Assembly: GCA_016801845.1 (NCBI GenBank)
Contig: CM028919.1
Span: 9,350,001 to 9,414,000 of the forward strand
Source: Polydactylus sextarius
Lineage: Eukaryota; Chordata; Actinopteri; Polynemidae
Length of the DNA: 64,000 nucleotides
Direction of reading: 5' to 3'
Made by a program: the position numbers and the translations under genes. The notes beneath the pieces are model-generated. The model saw nothing but the letters and a program-made list of their open reading frames with translations, searched no databases and was not told the origin of the DNA. Shown here piece by piece: positions 52,818-64,000 of the stretch; the first letter of the stretch is position 1, and the number at the start of each line of letters is the position of its first letter.

Positions 52818-55126
52818 CTAGAACAGAGTATTAGATTCATAGCATTAGCAAGTGACTCAGCTAGAAACTGGGTTTTAGTATATTCTGTTAAACTTTGCTC
52901 AATGTCAAAATTGTAAAAAAAAAAAAATGCTTCTCCATTTTTATAGGAGTATATCTCAGTAACCCTGCAGACAGAACTGAACACTATGACTGTCATCAGC
53001 TAGGACAAGCTGTTCTTTATGATCATAGCAACAAACTATTGTGTTAAATATTATCTTTTGTGAGACAGAAATGCATCAAAAGAATATCTTTTGAACTACA
53101 TCTGTAACATTAAGTCATAAAAAGCTGAAACGTGTATATCTGCAGCATTCTGGTTTTTAAAAACCTGACTCATCTATATGACGCTGATCACAACTTGTGT
53201 GCAAAACAGAAGTGAAACACATGAATCTTACTCTTCCACACATCCTGTCTGAGTGCAAAGGGGACTATCTTTAATACCTTACATCCTCACTGAATGCTGA
53301 GAAAAATGTCAGCCAGAAATTTGACCAGAGGAAATAACTCGTCATGTTGAAACCACTTCAACGTTTCCGTTAACTTCCTGAACTATTGTTGTTTTAAGTA
53401 TGACAAAATTATACATGTGACAAAGATGGTATTTCCAAACCAATAATAATTTTTCAACACAGACTGACTGAAAACATGTCTTCCCTCTTCCAAACTGGTT
53501 TGCTTCCTACTAGTAGATCACTGAATTCAGTCCAATCTGCCAAGAGGAAATGTGAAAAATCCAGGTGTTTAGATCTTGTAGAGACTTTCCCTGGAAGACT
53601 CACAGCTGTTATTGTTGCCAAAGGAGGTTTCTACAAAGTACCAAATTTACAGTATAAATACAATAAATGAGAGATTTGTGTTTCTGTTTTTAATTAAATC
53701 TGCAGAGCGCAGATTGATGCAAATCATAACAAAGTGTGCAAAAAGTAAAGGGCTAATTATTTTCCTCATAAATATCATTCATACACACATGAATAGTTTT
53801 GTTGTTGTGGTATCTTCTGTCAGACAAATGCTACTGTGACGCAGTCTAAATACTAAACACTAAATACCTGTTTAAACACAGGTTCCTTTTCAACATGTTC
53901 ATTATTTGTGCTCCGGTGCACATGTTGAACCTTGTCCTGTCCAATTTATGTCAAGGAGCTTAATGTTGTGTATTCCAGTTTGACCCCTTTTTCCCCCCTG
54001 CATGTCAGATGTAGCTCGCTTCTTCGTCTTTACCTTTGTCAACATTCAGGCTGTTGCATGGATGCCTTTATTGGCCGTGAGCCCTTGTTAACACAGCCAC
54101 TGGTTGTGAAACACACAGCAACCTTCACCTGCTCTGCCCCTTCAACCACACTGACATATTAAAGTGCAGAGGATGACGAGTTATTTTTATTTAGTTGTTT
54201 GTTTCAACCTGAAAGCTGACATGACCACCACAAGGTTTAATTATGGCCATTTTCAATTATTCATAAGGATAAAGCAGAGTACAGTTATCTAGAGATTCAA
54301 ATAGATAGTTAGTTAATTTTTTAATGGTTTTGCATCAGTTTTCTAGACTGAAACCTAAATGCTTAGTGTAGATTCACAAGCAAAAGTAGCTATACCACTT
54401 TGGAAAATACATAACTATAAGTAAAAGTTATTATTTAAGTAAAAACACAGATGTATCGTCAGTAAATATCAGTGGTAGTACTAATGCAGAATTATTATTA
54501 TGAATTATTATGACTATAGAATTAATATTCACATGAAATTTTATTCTTGTTGGTTGAGGTTGTAAAGTAATTAGTATTCCAGTAAACTAGAATAAAATCA
54601 AATAAAAACAAATGATGACCTACTTGACTCTCCATCACTGCTTGTATTACACATGTATGACTTGCCACAGTCACTGTAATAACGTTAAAATGGGTTAAAT
54701 GTTAATTTAAACAATTAACAGCACAGACACATCTTGAGGACTATGATGACTCTTTTTGTTTAGCTAGCTAAAGCACAATAAGTCTAACTAATGTCATGAC
54801 AGGCAACATAAATCATATTGTATCAATAAACGAGTTTCACCCATCTGCTAATCCATATAGTTATCTAGCCAGATGTTTTCTATTTAACTCAAAAAGCAGA
54901 AATTTGCTTTATTTTGAAGTAAACTCTTGGAGAAGTAACAGCTAAGTCACTGCTGTGATTACAAGCAGCAAAACATTCAACGCTCTGTAGGCCATCGTGG
55001 GCGCATTTAAGGCACTTTGTTTATATTTTTTAAATGCTTATAACACGTTAAAACGTTAAAGCTAATCGTGTTTTATATGATTATGTAATAAACCAAACCT
55101 AACCAAACTGCGTATGTTTTTCTTAC
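52818..55126 (-). other. gskip: GSKIP 5' UTR intron
   Basis: A 2.3-kb AT-rich intron between the coding exon and an apparent non-coding exon at 55127-55174 (donor CTTAC on the plus strand at 55122-55126, acceptor GACCAGACAG). A further first exon may lie at 55326-55385. Nothing else is recognised inside; 53476-53670 is a chance open frame. Confidence 0.5.
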
Positions 55127-55385
55127 CTCCTCGCTGGTTGTGATCTTCCGGCTAGTGGAAGCTTCCAGCCCACTCTGTCTGGTCAAGATTCAGTCAAATA
55201 AGCGTCACTCACCCTTAACTACTTCACTGTTCAAGCTCTGAATGATGAGCAGCCAGAGTGAAAACACACATTAACACACACTGCTCCCAATTACTAGTTT
55301 ATCGGCTTTGTGTATATTAAACTACCTAGAAGAAATCTTGACCCAGTGAGTGTCCAGTTGAGTACGCAGCAGCAGTTCCGCCATG
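55127..55385 (-). other. gskip: GSKIP non-coding 5' exons (tentative)
   Basis: Two candidate untranslated exons on the minus strand: 55326-55385 with donor GTAG, and 55127-55174 with donor GTAAGA and acceptor ACCAGACAG. This is based only on splice-like sites and the position next to the CRE-containing promoter. Confidence 0.4.
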
Positions 55386-55440
55386 TTATGACGTCACTGG
55401 CTAATCCCTTCCCGGAGTGTGTCGGTTCAGTCGGTGCGGA
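55370..55440. promoter_or_regulatory. Bidirectional GSKIP / ATG2B promoter with CRE and YY1-like sites
   Basis: A perfect palindromic CRE, TGACGTCA, lies at 55389-55396. It directly follows CCGCCATGTT (55378-55387), which fits the YY1 motif GCCGCCATNTT on the plus strand. The composition is GC-richer than the flanks and there is no TATA box. Both genes point away from here. CREB/ATF and YY1 use is inferred. Confidence 0.65.
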
Positions 55441-55630
55441 GTCATGAAAGTGTTTGTAAACAAGTCAGACAGAAGGTAACTTCAGAGCTCTTCAGAATTT
55501 TTTTTGTAATCTTTAAACTTGAATTTATTCATGTTGGCATATCGAACCCGGTGTTTATGTGTGTAATACGTTTTGTCAGTGCTCATCCGTCCTGTTATGA
55601 TAGATAAGTTGGAAAATGTTGGCTTTTTAG

Positions 55631-55800
55631 GTTAGCTAGCACGCTAGCTAGCATGCTAGCTAGCTATGTAGCTATGTAGCAAGCATGTATTGCTACAGCC
55701 TTAGCCTGTCGTTAGCCGGCTAATGCTAACGTATCTTCACTGTGTTTCGTAAGCGAGCTAACAGTGCTAGCATCACACCTGCTAGCCGGCTAGTTAGCTT
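55631..55800. repeat. GCTAGC-rich palindromic tract
   Basis: GCTAGC, TTAGCCGGCTAA-like and GCTAAC words are densely packed. Positions 55643-55664 form a perfect 22-bp palindrome (GCTAGCTA on each side, reverse-complemented, around GCATGC). TATGTAGC is repeated in tandem just after it. No coding potential. Confidence 0.8.
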
Positions 55801-56159
55801 AATGACATGCCTTTGTCTAGCTAGCAGTCAGAGCGTTGCTCCTGTCTCCTAACTGCGATGACAGCTCTTGTTTAAGTAAACATAGCCGGGGCAGCTATTG
55901 ACTGGCAGCATCTTGGCATGCTAAGAGCTATTTCGCAAGCATGTTTGGCCAGTTGATACTGGTTGTAGAATCAGGGCAAACGTACGCTGTGATTAACATT
56001 GAACAGGTAATATTTCGCTATATTAAACCGCTATTCATAGGACATTTAAACATGTCTCTGTCCTAAACTAAGGCACTGACGGTGCTTGTTGTTTTCAGCT
56101 GTTTTGTAAGCTTGTGTTAAGTTTCATGTTGTGTCAAGTGTCAAATTACAAAGGGGGCA

Positions 56160-56259
<100 letters not shown>

Positions 56260-56524
56260 GTGTGTTTCTGTAGGTGCATCAAACTGGAGTCGGACCAATT
56301 CCCACACACATCCCTGAGTGTCAACACATCCTCCAAAGTGTCCCTACTCCTGGGATGTGAAGGATGTTTGAACTCACCATCTCTTGATGTCTTTAAGTCG
56401 ACAGGATGACACAGCTGTAACACCGGTTTATTAATTCATAGCTGTTTAAGTAGCTAGAGCATTCTGGTTTCAGAGCTTCAAAGTCCCTTTTATCACCTGT
56501 GTATTGTGCACCTACTGAGTCAAG

Positions 56525-59500
56525 ATGCCGTGGCCATTTTCGGAGTCCATAAAGAAGCGGGCCTGCCGATACCTGCTGCATCGGTATCTCGGCAACTTTT
56601 TACAAGAGAAGCTGAGTTTGGATCAGCTCAGTTTGGACCTTTATCAAGGCACTGGATCACTTGCTCAAGTACCACTGGACAAATGGGTATGTGTAATGTT
56701 ACTTTTTTTTGCAGAAATGACAGCATTTGTATTTATTTAGGTTCAAATCATGTGAACTGAGAGAAACAAACAGCTGCATGTCTTTTTCCTCAGTCACTAA
56801 ATGAGCTCCTAGAGACAGCAGATGCCCCTTTTGAGGTCATCGCAGGGTTCATCCAGACAATTTCTCTCACCATCCCATGGGCAGCCTTGTTGCAGGAAAA
56901 CTGTGCCCTTGAGATCAAGGGTTTGGAGATGGTGCTCAGACCAAGACCTAGAGTGGGTAAGGTTACTATAATACTGTCTTTTATTGTTGTTTTGTCTGAC
57001 ACAATCAAGTTGGCAATTAACTTAGCTAAAAATCAAATCAATGTGTCACCACTGTTCTTCCAGCGTCTGGTGTTGAGCCTATGTACTGGTCCAGTTTCAT
57101 GACGAGCAGCATGCAGCTTGCCAAAGAATGTTTGAGCCAGAAACTCACCGATGATATGGGCGAGAGTTTCCAACCTTTTGAGGGATTAGAGAAGTTTGCA
57201 GAAACCATAGAGACTGGTAATATGATCATAGAGTTCAGCTACATCCAAACATAAAAAGTTTACCCTGCATAAACTGAGTTTTTTCTGTTTCTGTCTTGCA
57301 GTTCTGAGAAGAGTCAAAGTGACATTTTTGGACACTGTTCTCAGAGTCGAACACACACCGGAAAACTCTAAAACTGGAGTCGCTCTTGAGATACGAATCA
57401 ACAAGTAAGTTTGGACAATCAGTGGGAGACAAGACTGACTTTCCATAATATTAGAAACATTTTCCCATGTGGCATCATTGGATCCAGTTCAAATATAAAA
57501 TTTCCTCTCTTAAACCTAAACACATAAGTAATTACAAAAGGGAAAGATGTAGATGTGAGTAAGTGTAAAAGATAAGATTAAGATTAACAGCTTAAACCAC
57601 TATCTGGAGGATATCTAATGTGTAGAACAGTATCTAAGGCTGTTGTTGTTGCATCAGTCTTCAATGGTTTTCTGTACGTCCTTGGGGAGCTAATTGTCTA
57701 TTGTGCTTGCTTTCAGAATTGTTTACTGTGACGAAACAGACGAGGAGAGTTCAAGTGTGAATGTGCATCAGCCAACCACATTTGCACATAAAAACCTGCA
57801 GATGGAAGGTATCACCATCTTTTGGGATGAGTTCTCTGACGCGTCTCGAGCTGGATGTAAATCTTCACCCACTCCAACGGTTGGTGTAGTGAGACTTTTA
57901 CATTTGGCACAGAAGAGTTGTATGTATAGGATTTCTAAAAATGATAATGTTATTTTTTGCAGGAAACTGAGCCAAAGCTCTCCCCCAGCTGGAATCCCAA
58001 AATAATATGTGAGCCTCATCCCCAGTTCACAGAACCTGTATCCTCCACAACACCTTTTGAACCTGTGCAGGTTGGGAGCCTCGGTGGTAGAATTGAATTG
58101 TCTCTCACCCTGAAAAACAACCTTGCTATGCCCGGAGCAAAAGTAAATGCACAATTCTTGATTAAAAAATATCATATTGATATCCCTGATTATGTATCCA
58201 GTATTGTGCACTTGAGACAGTATCGATAATCAATTCTGTTTGATATGCTTTGTTTTTCAGCTGGATGTTGTTGGGCACATTGATACACTGATTTTTCTGC
58301 TGTCTCCACGGCAAGTTCATCTTCTTCTCGACTTATTTGGAGCATTTTCTGGAGGAGGTGAGCATCTGCTAATCCATTATTTTGACCCAACATAGTTAAA
58401 AATGTCCCCAAACGAGTTATTTTAGAAACAGAGCAAACACTGTATTTCTTGCTCTTTGTGTGAAGGTACACAGGAATGGGCGAAGGACAGAAAGAGTCGA
58501 CCTATACAGCAGGAAGACGAGTATCGGCTCCATATGGAACTGAACCGCTGTCTGAAGAAGGACACTGCTGTGGCAGGAACAGACCATGACCTCTTTGAGA
58601 GCCAGACCACCCGAACTGTGTCAAGTCGAGGTTGGACTCAAACACCACTTTTGTTATTTCATATAGGTCAGGTGTTGTGTCACAGTTGCATCTCTCTAAT
58701 GAAAAATTGTCTGTTCTTCTTTTATCGTTCATAGATGATGTTTTCTTCTCCATGGCGGACATGGACATGTCTCACAGTTTGTCATCACTCCCTCCTCTGG
58801 GTGAACCACCCACAGTTGACTTGGATTTGTCACTGAATAGCAACTACTCTGCCTCCCCAGGAGAATCTCCCTCTGGAACCGCAACAGTAAGAGTCATAGA
58901 TATACATGGAAATAAAATATAAGTGAGCACATGGTTTCCCAGTGAACTGGTTACTAAATAAGAAGATATTTAAATTGTTATTATGACTGTTTGTGCGTTA
59001 TGTTGTGAACATATTCCATATGATCTGCTGTTCTCTCATAATCTGGCATTATATTTGTGTTTGTAGGGCGTGTGGGATGATTACATGGATGTACCGCGAC
59101 AAAGAGAGAAACAGACCAGTGAAACACCCATCCAGTCAAGAGATTCACAATTCCCTCCAAAATTACTGAGACAGACTTGTAAGTAGCTCAATGTAACGGT
59201 ACATTTTTACATTACCATTGTTATCACCAGTGTCAGTGTGTTTAAAGAAACATTCAAGGCACAGATAATATCAGCTTATCTCCCTGACTTGTTCCTCCTT
59301 TGTTGTTGAAAGTGTGATAATCAGTGATTTCAGCTGATAAGTGTTTCTTTCAGTAAAAACCTGCAGCTCTTCACCCTCTGTTGTTCAAGGTTATTGTCAA
59401 ACAAGAGTCTTTACCAAAGTCAACATTAAGCATCTGTGTGTTGTTTTTCAGCTCATCCATCCAAAACCCACGGTGATGAGTCAAGGCCAGAACTTGTGTT

Positions 59501-62500
59501 GAGGCTGACACTGAGCAGCTTGGCTGTCTCTGTCCTCCACATCGACCCGCTGCCACCACCAGATGCTGCTCCCAGTCCCCTCAGCCCCATGGCTGCTCAC
59601 TTCTTCAGTATGGTGGGCCCAGGCCATTTAGACCCAGCTGCTTTCCTTCAGTCTCGGACAGTGTTTAATCAGGCTTGTCCCCATGACCACCTCAGGTAAA
59701 CTGTAATTCTTCGCTAATATTCACAAATATTTATTTGTCGCATTTATAACTTAAAAGTGTAAATGTGTCTTGGGTTTACATCTGCAGGTTTGTGGGTCAG
59801 GGTATGAAGATAAACTATGAGCACTGTCAAGGATCAACCTTGCGGACTTGTAGTACTGATGTCTCTGTGAAGCAGTTGGAATTTCTGGAGTGTCTGTTCC
59901 CGTCTGAGGCTGTCACCAGCGGCTCCCAAAGAGGCATTCAGTACACTGAGGTTAGAATTTCAAGGCTGAGCTAAATACATTTTGCACTGCACTGAGCATT
60001 AGTTGTTTAAACAGTGTATGTACAATCACTTTAACGCTGGCATGGCGTTAGGGGTGTTTCTCACTAGTTTTTTTTCTGTCACACCTCAGCTCCTGACATT
60101 TGACACCACAGCTAGTGCTGATGCGCCGCTCACCACCTGCCTTCATTTGCTTTACAAACAGGCTGAGCGCAGGGGCCCTCAGGTAACAGCGTTTATTAAT
60201 CCAAAATGAAACCGCAAAACTAACACTTGTGTTTTGCTTGTGTTATCAAATGTGTTTTGCTTTATCACCGTGGAGTCCATCCAATCAGCCCTTTGCTTCT
60301 CTGAGCAGGGAGGCCAGGTTCGTCTGAGCACCATTCCCAGAAAAGCTGAGATCCAGGTGGTGCTGGGCCCGGTGCGCTCTGAGCTGGACATTAGCATCGT
60401 AGACCGTCTCAACTCATTACTGCAACCTCAAAAACTGGCAACCACAGAGATGATGGCCTCCCATATGTATACATCCTATAACAAACATGTTAGCCTGGTA
60501 AGACGGCCCCAACAACGGTTACTTGAAAATGAAAAGATTTCACTTTTATCAAACAAGTCGCAGTTGCATTTTATAGACTTAATAGAACTTTATATATAAT
60601 CTACAACTTTGTGTCTCTACTCTAATTTTGCAGCACAAGGCCTTTACAGAAGTTTTCCTTGATGACAGTCACACCCCAACAAACTGTCACGTTTCGCTGA
60701 CTGTCAGTGCCCCAGTGCTGGGCCTCGCAGTCCGCTTCCCCATCCCGGACCTGCGCTCAGATCAGGAGAGAGGACCTTGGTTCAAGAAGTCTCTGCAGAA
60801 GGAAGTTCTTTACCTGGAGTTTGAAGACCTTGAGATGAAGACTGAGTTTATGGGAGGCAGCTCCCCTGAGCAAACCAAGATGGAACTCACTTTCAAGGAA
60901 CTTATCGGTATGTGGTCCAGAGGAGAAGAAGTTTTCAGACTGCTCTCGTAGTCTTTTTTTTTTTTTTTTTTTTTTTTTTAATGAGGAGCTTCTTTTTAAC
61001 TTCTTACTGTTTTTTTTACTTCGACAGGGAAGTTCCAGGAGGAGCCAGATCAACCTGCTGCCCGTTTCCTCAGAGTGTCCCACACTATGGACGGAGACAT
61101 GGCAACGTCTGAAAGTGTAAAGTTTGACTGGCCGAGGTGAGTTTATCTGATCAATATAAAACTGATGCGTCCAATTAGAGGAATTTTCTGTTGAAGCTAA
61201 ATTTGTCTGAGCAGGGTTGTGCTGAAGATGAACCCCACTGCAGTTCACTCAATCCTTGAACGTGTGACGGCTGAAGATGATGAGGGAGCTGAAGATCACT
61301 CTCTTGAGGAGGAAGAGGAGGAAGGGGCTGCTCATTCACTTAAGGATGTCTGTGACTTTGGGAAACCAGAGCCGTCACCCTTTTCTTCACGTAGGGTTAT
61401 GTACGAGAATGAAGAGGTGGGTCAAAGTTAAACAGACACATTCATCTAAAATGCAGCTTTTTCCTTAAAACATCAAGTTAATACAACAGAACTTAAAACA
61501 TTTGCTAAGTGTTTTAATTTAAAATAACATGTTATAAACACAAAACATACACTTGCCTTTATTTTGAAAAAGAAAATCCTTTTTAAATTTGCTTATTTGA
61601 CAAATTTCTGTTTCAGTATAAATAATGTCTTTTTTCTATGGCTTGTTAATGTGCAGGTGCATTCATTTGCATTAAAATTATGACAGATGTATCATTATGC
61701 AAAAAGAAACATGAGCTCTGCTTTGCATTGCTAACCTATTGACAGAGCAGGAGGCCATGTTTATAATTTTCCATTTTCCATTTCCACGTCATTTCTTTTT
61801 TTAACTACAGATGGTTATTCCTGGTGATGTTGCTGAGATGACAGAGTTCCAGGACAAAACCATGAATAACTCTCGCTTCATCCTGGACTTGTGTTTCCCA
61901 AACGTGCAATTGTCGCTCCCCAGCAAGGCCTTTTATGAAAAACTGCACAACAGGTACTGAATTATATAAAGACACAGCAAAACACTGTCAAAGTGTAAAT
62001 CACCTGGCATTTAAAACATACATATTAAATATCATTTGTAGTTGCTAAAATTTACCTTAGTTTAATTTCGTTTCCATTCCCTGATCTAAAATGAATGTTC
62101 ATAATATTTCAGAATCAACAACGACCTGCTGCTGTGGGAACCCACTGCTCCATCTCCTGTGGAGACTGTTGAGTGCATGCCATATGGAGTTGGCCTTTCT
62201 GTCGCCAGTCAGTTAATCAACACTTACTCCAAGGACAGCTTCAGCCAGTTCCGCTCTACTGGACCTGAGGGTGCGACAGCAGAAACATTACTTTCAGCAT
62301 TGCAGTCCAAATTCGTGATATCAGGTTTTATCACTTCGTAAACATCTTTTTTTTGTGTGTGTTATAGAGGACACTAGTGGCTCAGAGGAAGAAAACATGC
62401 ACTATTATTCTCCTGCTTCTGATCTGGGCCTCAGGTCGCGCAAAAAGAAAAGGTCCAAATCCCAGAACAAGACTTCCCAAAGTCTGTTCTCTGTCATCCT

Positions 62501-64000
62501 CAGTGTCAATCATGGCCTAGTGGCCGTTCAGACGAATGCTAAGGTAATTAATCTCTCACTCTTTTAAAACTTGCTGTTCTCAGAGGTTTATTGAAGTGCT
62601 TTATTACCACAAAGCTGGACTGAGTTTCTGTCTTTTTTTTCTAGAAGGAGGATAAAACTGTACTGAAAAACAAACATGGCGAGTTCTGGCTAGAGGTGAA
62701 AAACGCAGTGCTATTCAGTGTAACACAATATGAAGGCTACAAAGATCAACACTACATCTGCTTCCACACCAGCAGCATTTGCATGTATCACCAAGGTAAA
62801 CAGACTGTGTCATTTATTGATCATGTGATGTAAAAATTTACAGAATATTGTTTTACTGTTTTTTTTCAATGACGTCCAACTGCTTGATCTGCTCAGGACT
62901 CATGGACGGAGGCACCTCTGCCTCAGACATCAAGTTGCCGTGTAGGACACATCCCCATTGGCTGGAGCCCATGGTTTACCAGTCAGAGACGTCTCCAGAA
63001 AGATCCTCAACACCTTCAGAGGGTATTGGTCTGGAGGCTCGTAGCATGGTGTCAGTCGCTGTCAAAATCTCATCACAGAGTGCAGAACGTAACGTCAAGG
63101 TAAGGCACTCGCATCACTCGTGTGGAACTGTGTCTGGTTACGAAGATGCCATTGCTGCTCCATTGTAGTGGTTCTCATCGCATTAAAGTATAACATTTAA
63201 ATCATTTTTAGGAGAAAAAAAAACAAAGATTAAAGGAGCAGAACTTCCTTCTTATTCTGTAATTGTGAAGTTTAAGTTAACCTTGTTACTATGAGACACT
63301 GCTTTAAAATTTCCTACATCCTCAATCAATGCCAGCGATCTAATGAAAAAGACTGTCTTCATATGATTTAATGTGGCTGTCGGTAGCACATACTAAACCT
63401 TAGACCTGTTCATGGCTACATTTTCCCAGTAGGTGGGGCTATGGTCAAAATGAAAGAATTCACAGCAACTACTGATGTTTTATAAATGACTGGTTATTGG
63501 GTTCTCAAAGCTAAATTACTGTAGGAAAACTACTGGGCAGCTAAATCAACATTTTCTGACGGGAAGCACCAGATATGATCTCATGACGATTATTTAATCA
63601 TTCCCAAAACCACACATGTGCAGTCGCACCTGTTTCAGCAGCGATCTTATGCAAAACTACAAGTGCTAATGCTAATTTAGGCAGAGCTGGTGTTGATGTT
63701 GTTCCGTTTGGTTTAGTGACTGTGGTGATGTGTTGTAATGCAGGAATTTCTGGTTGCTGTCGGAGTGAGAGGAGCCACACTTCAGCACAGAGTTGTTCAT
63801 CCCAACCTGGGTTGGTATGACCAGGTAAGTTAAACCAACTCTTACAAACCAATAGTAAAATAAATAAAGAAAATCAAACATTTTTTAATTTTATTACCAA
63901 TTTCTGTGCAATAGATTGTTGATTTCCTGAATGTTTCTGATGAGCCCGTGTTGGGTTACGCCCCTCCTACATCAGTCACCACCCTACATCTGCACTTATG
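56525..64000 (+). CDS. atg2b: Autophagy-related protein 2 homolog B, N-terminal part (cut by window edge)
   Basis: ATG2B is a rod-shaped lipid-transfer protein that moves phospholipids from ER to the growing phagophore and also acts at lipid droplets. Coding exons: 56525-56686, 56794-56956, 57064-57216, 57302-57404, 57717-57879, 57963-58142, 58261-58357, 58466-58630, 58735-58886, 59067-59178, 59452-59695, 59788-59950, 60090-60182, 60309-60497, 60634-60907, 61028-61136, 61215-61416, 61811-61953, 62113-62270, 62368-62543, 62645-62795, 62897-63099, 63744-63824, 63915-64000 onwards. About 1240 of ~2080 codons are present. The start MPWPFSESIKKRACRYLLHRYLG and following chorein_N segment match the family. 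VFFSMADMDMSHSLSSLPPLG, and an acidic run coded at about 61270-61340, are landmarks. The WIPI-binding and C-terminal regions lie beyond the edge. Confidence 0.97.
63100..63743 (+). other. atg2b: ATG2B intron, 644 bp
   Basis: The longest ATG2B intron in the window after the 5' one. It is AT-rich and nothing is recognised in it. Confidence 0.6.

Noticed and set aside
53476..53670. 64-aa open frame in the GSKIP intron
   Set aside because: It is short, AT-rich, without splice or domain support.
60757..61248. 163-aa minus-strand open frame with a lysine run
   Set aside because: It is the antisense of ATG2B exons; the lysine run is the translated poly-T intron tract.

Overview
The window is ordinary, intron-rich vertebrate nuclear DNA. 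Gene content, compact introns and dispersed repeats point to a ray-finned fish, probably a percomorph teleost (inference; species not determinable). No prokaryotic, viral, CRISPR or rRNA/tRNA feature was seen. Gene models were built by reading exons, splice sites and frame by hand. The five complete genes give coding totals exactly divisible by three and proteins that match remembered vertebrate orthologues.

Layout, left to right. 1-5.9 kb: a plus-strand transcribed-looking region with several exon-like segments and a poly(A) signal; I do not recognise the gene. It is rich in small hairpins and a large inverted repeat. 7.0-10.7 kb: TTC8/BBS8 (minus, 14 coding exons, 505 aa). 11.9-43.4 kb: EML5 (plus, 42 coding exons, 1966 aa, three tandem HELP/WD40 units). 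45.8-47.8 kb: ISCA2 (minus, 4 exons, 169 aa). 48.6-50.6 kb: NPC2 (plus, 4 coding exons, 149 aa). 52.3-52.8 kb: GSKIP coding exons (minus, 133 aa), with 5' UTR exons up to about 55.4 kb. 56.5 kb to the right edge: the first 24 coding exons (about 1240 codons) of ATG2B (plus, incomplete).

The genes strictly alternate in strand, giving three head-to-head pairs: TTC8/EML5, ISCA2/NPC2 and GSKIP/ATG2B. The neighbouring pairs meet tail to tail with closely spaced poly(A) signals. In human the same three divergent pairs lie on chromosome 14 but far apart, so pair structure and chromosome membership are conserved while pair order is rearranged. The genes serve different processes: cilium cargo transport (TTC8), microtubule binding (EML5), mitochondrial 4Fe-4S assembly (ISCA2), lysosomal cholesterol export (NPC2), PKA/GSK3 scaffolding (GSKIP) and autophagosome lipid transfer (ATG2B). 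The likely link is shared bidirectional promoters, not a common pathway.

The most unusual signal is a family of about a dozen very short quasi-palindromes in 0.18-2.08 kb with 4-6 bp arms and mostly a constant 6-nt loop, whose arms vary while staying complementary. Other points of interest are a ~250-bp-arm inverted repeat at 3.9-4.9 kb, a GC-AG intron and an X-box in TTC8, a 21-nt microexon in EML5, a MITE in ISCA2, and GCTAGC-rich tracts beside all three divergent promoters.
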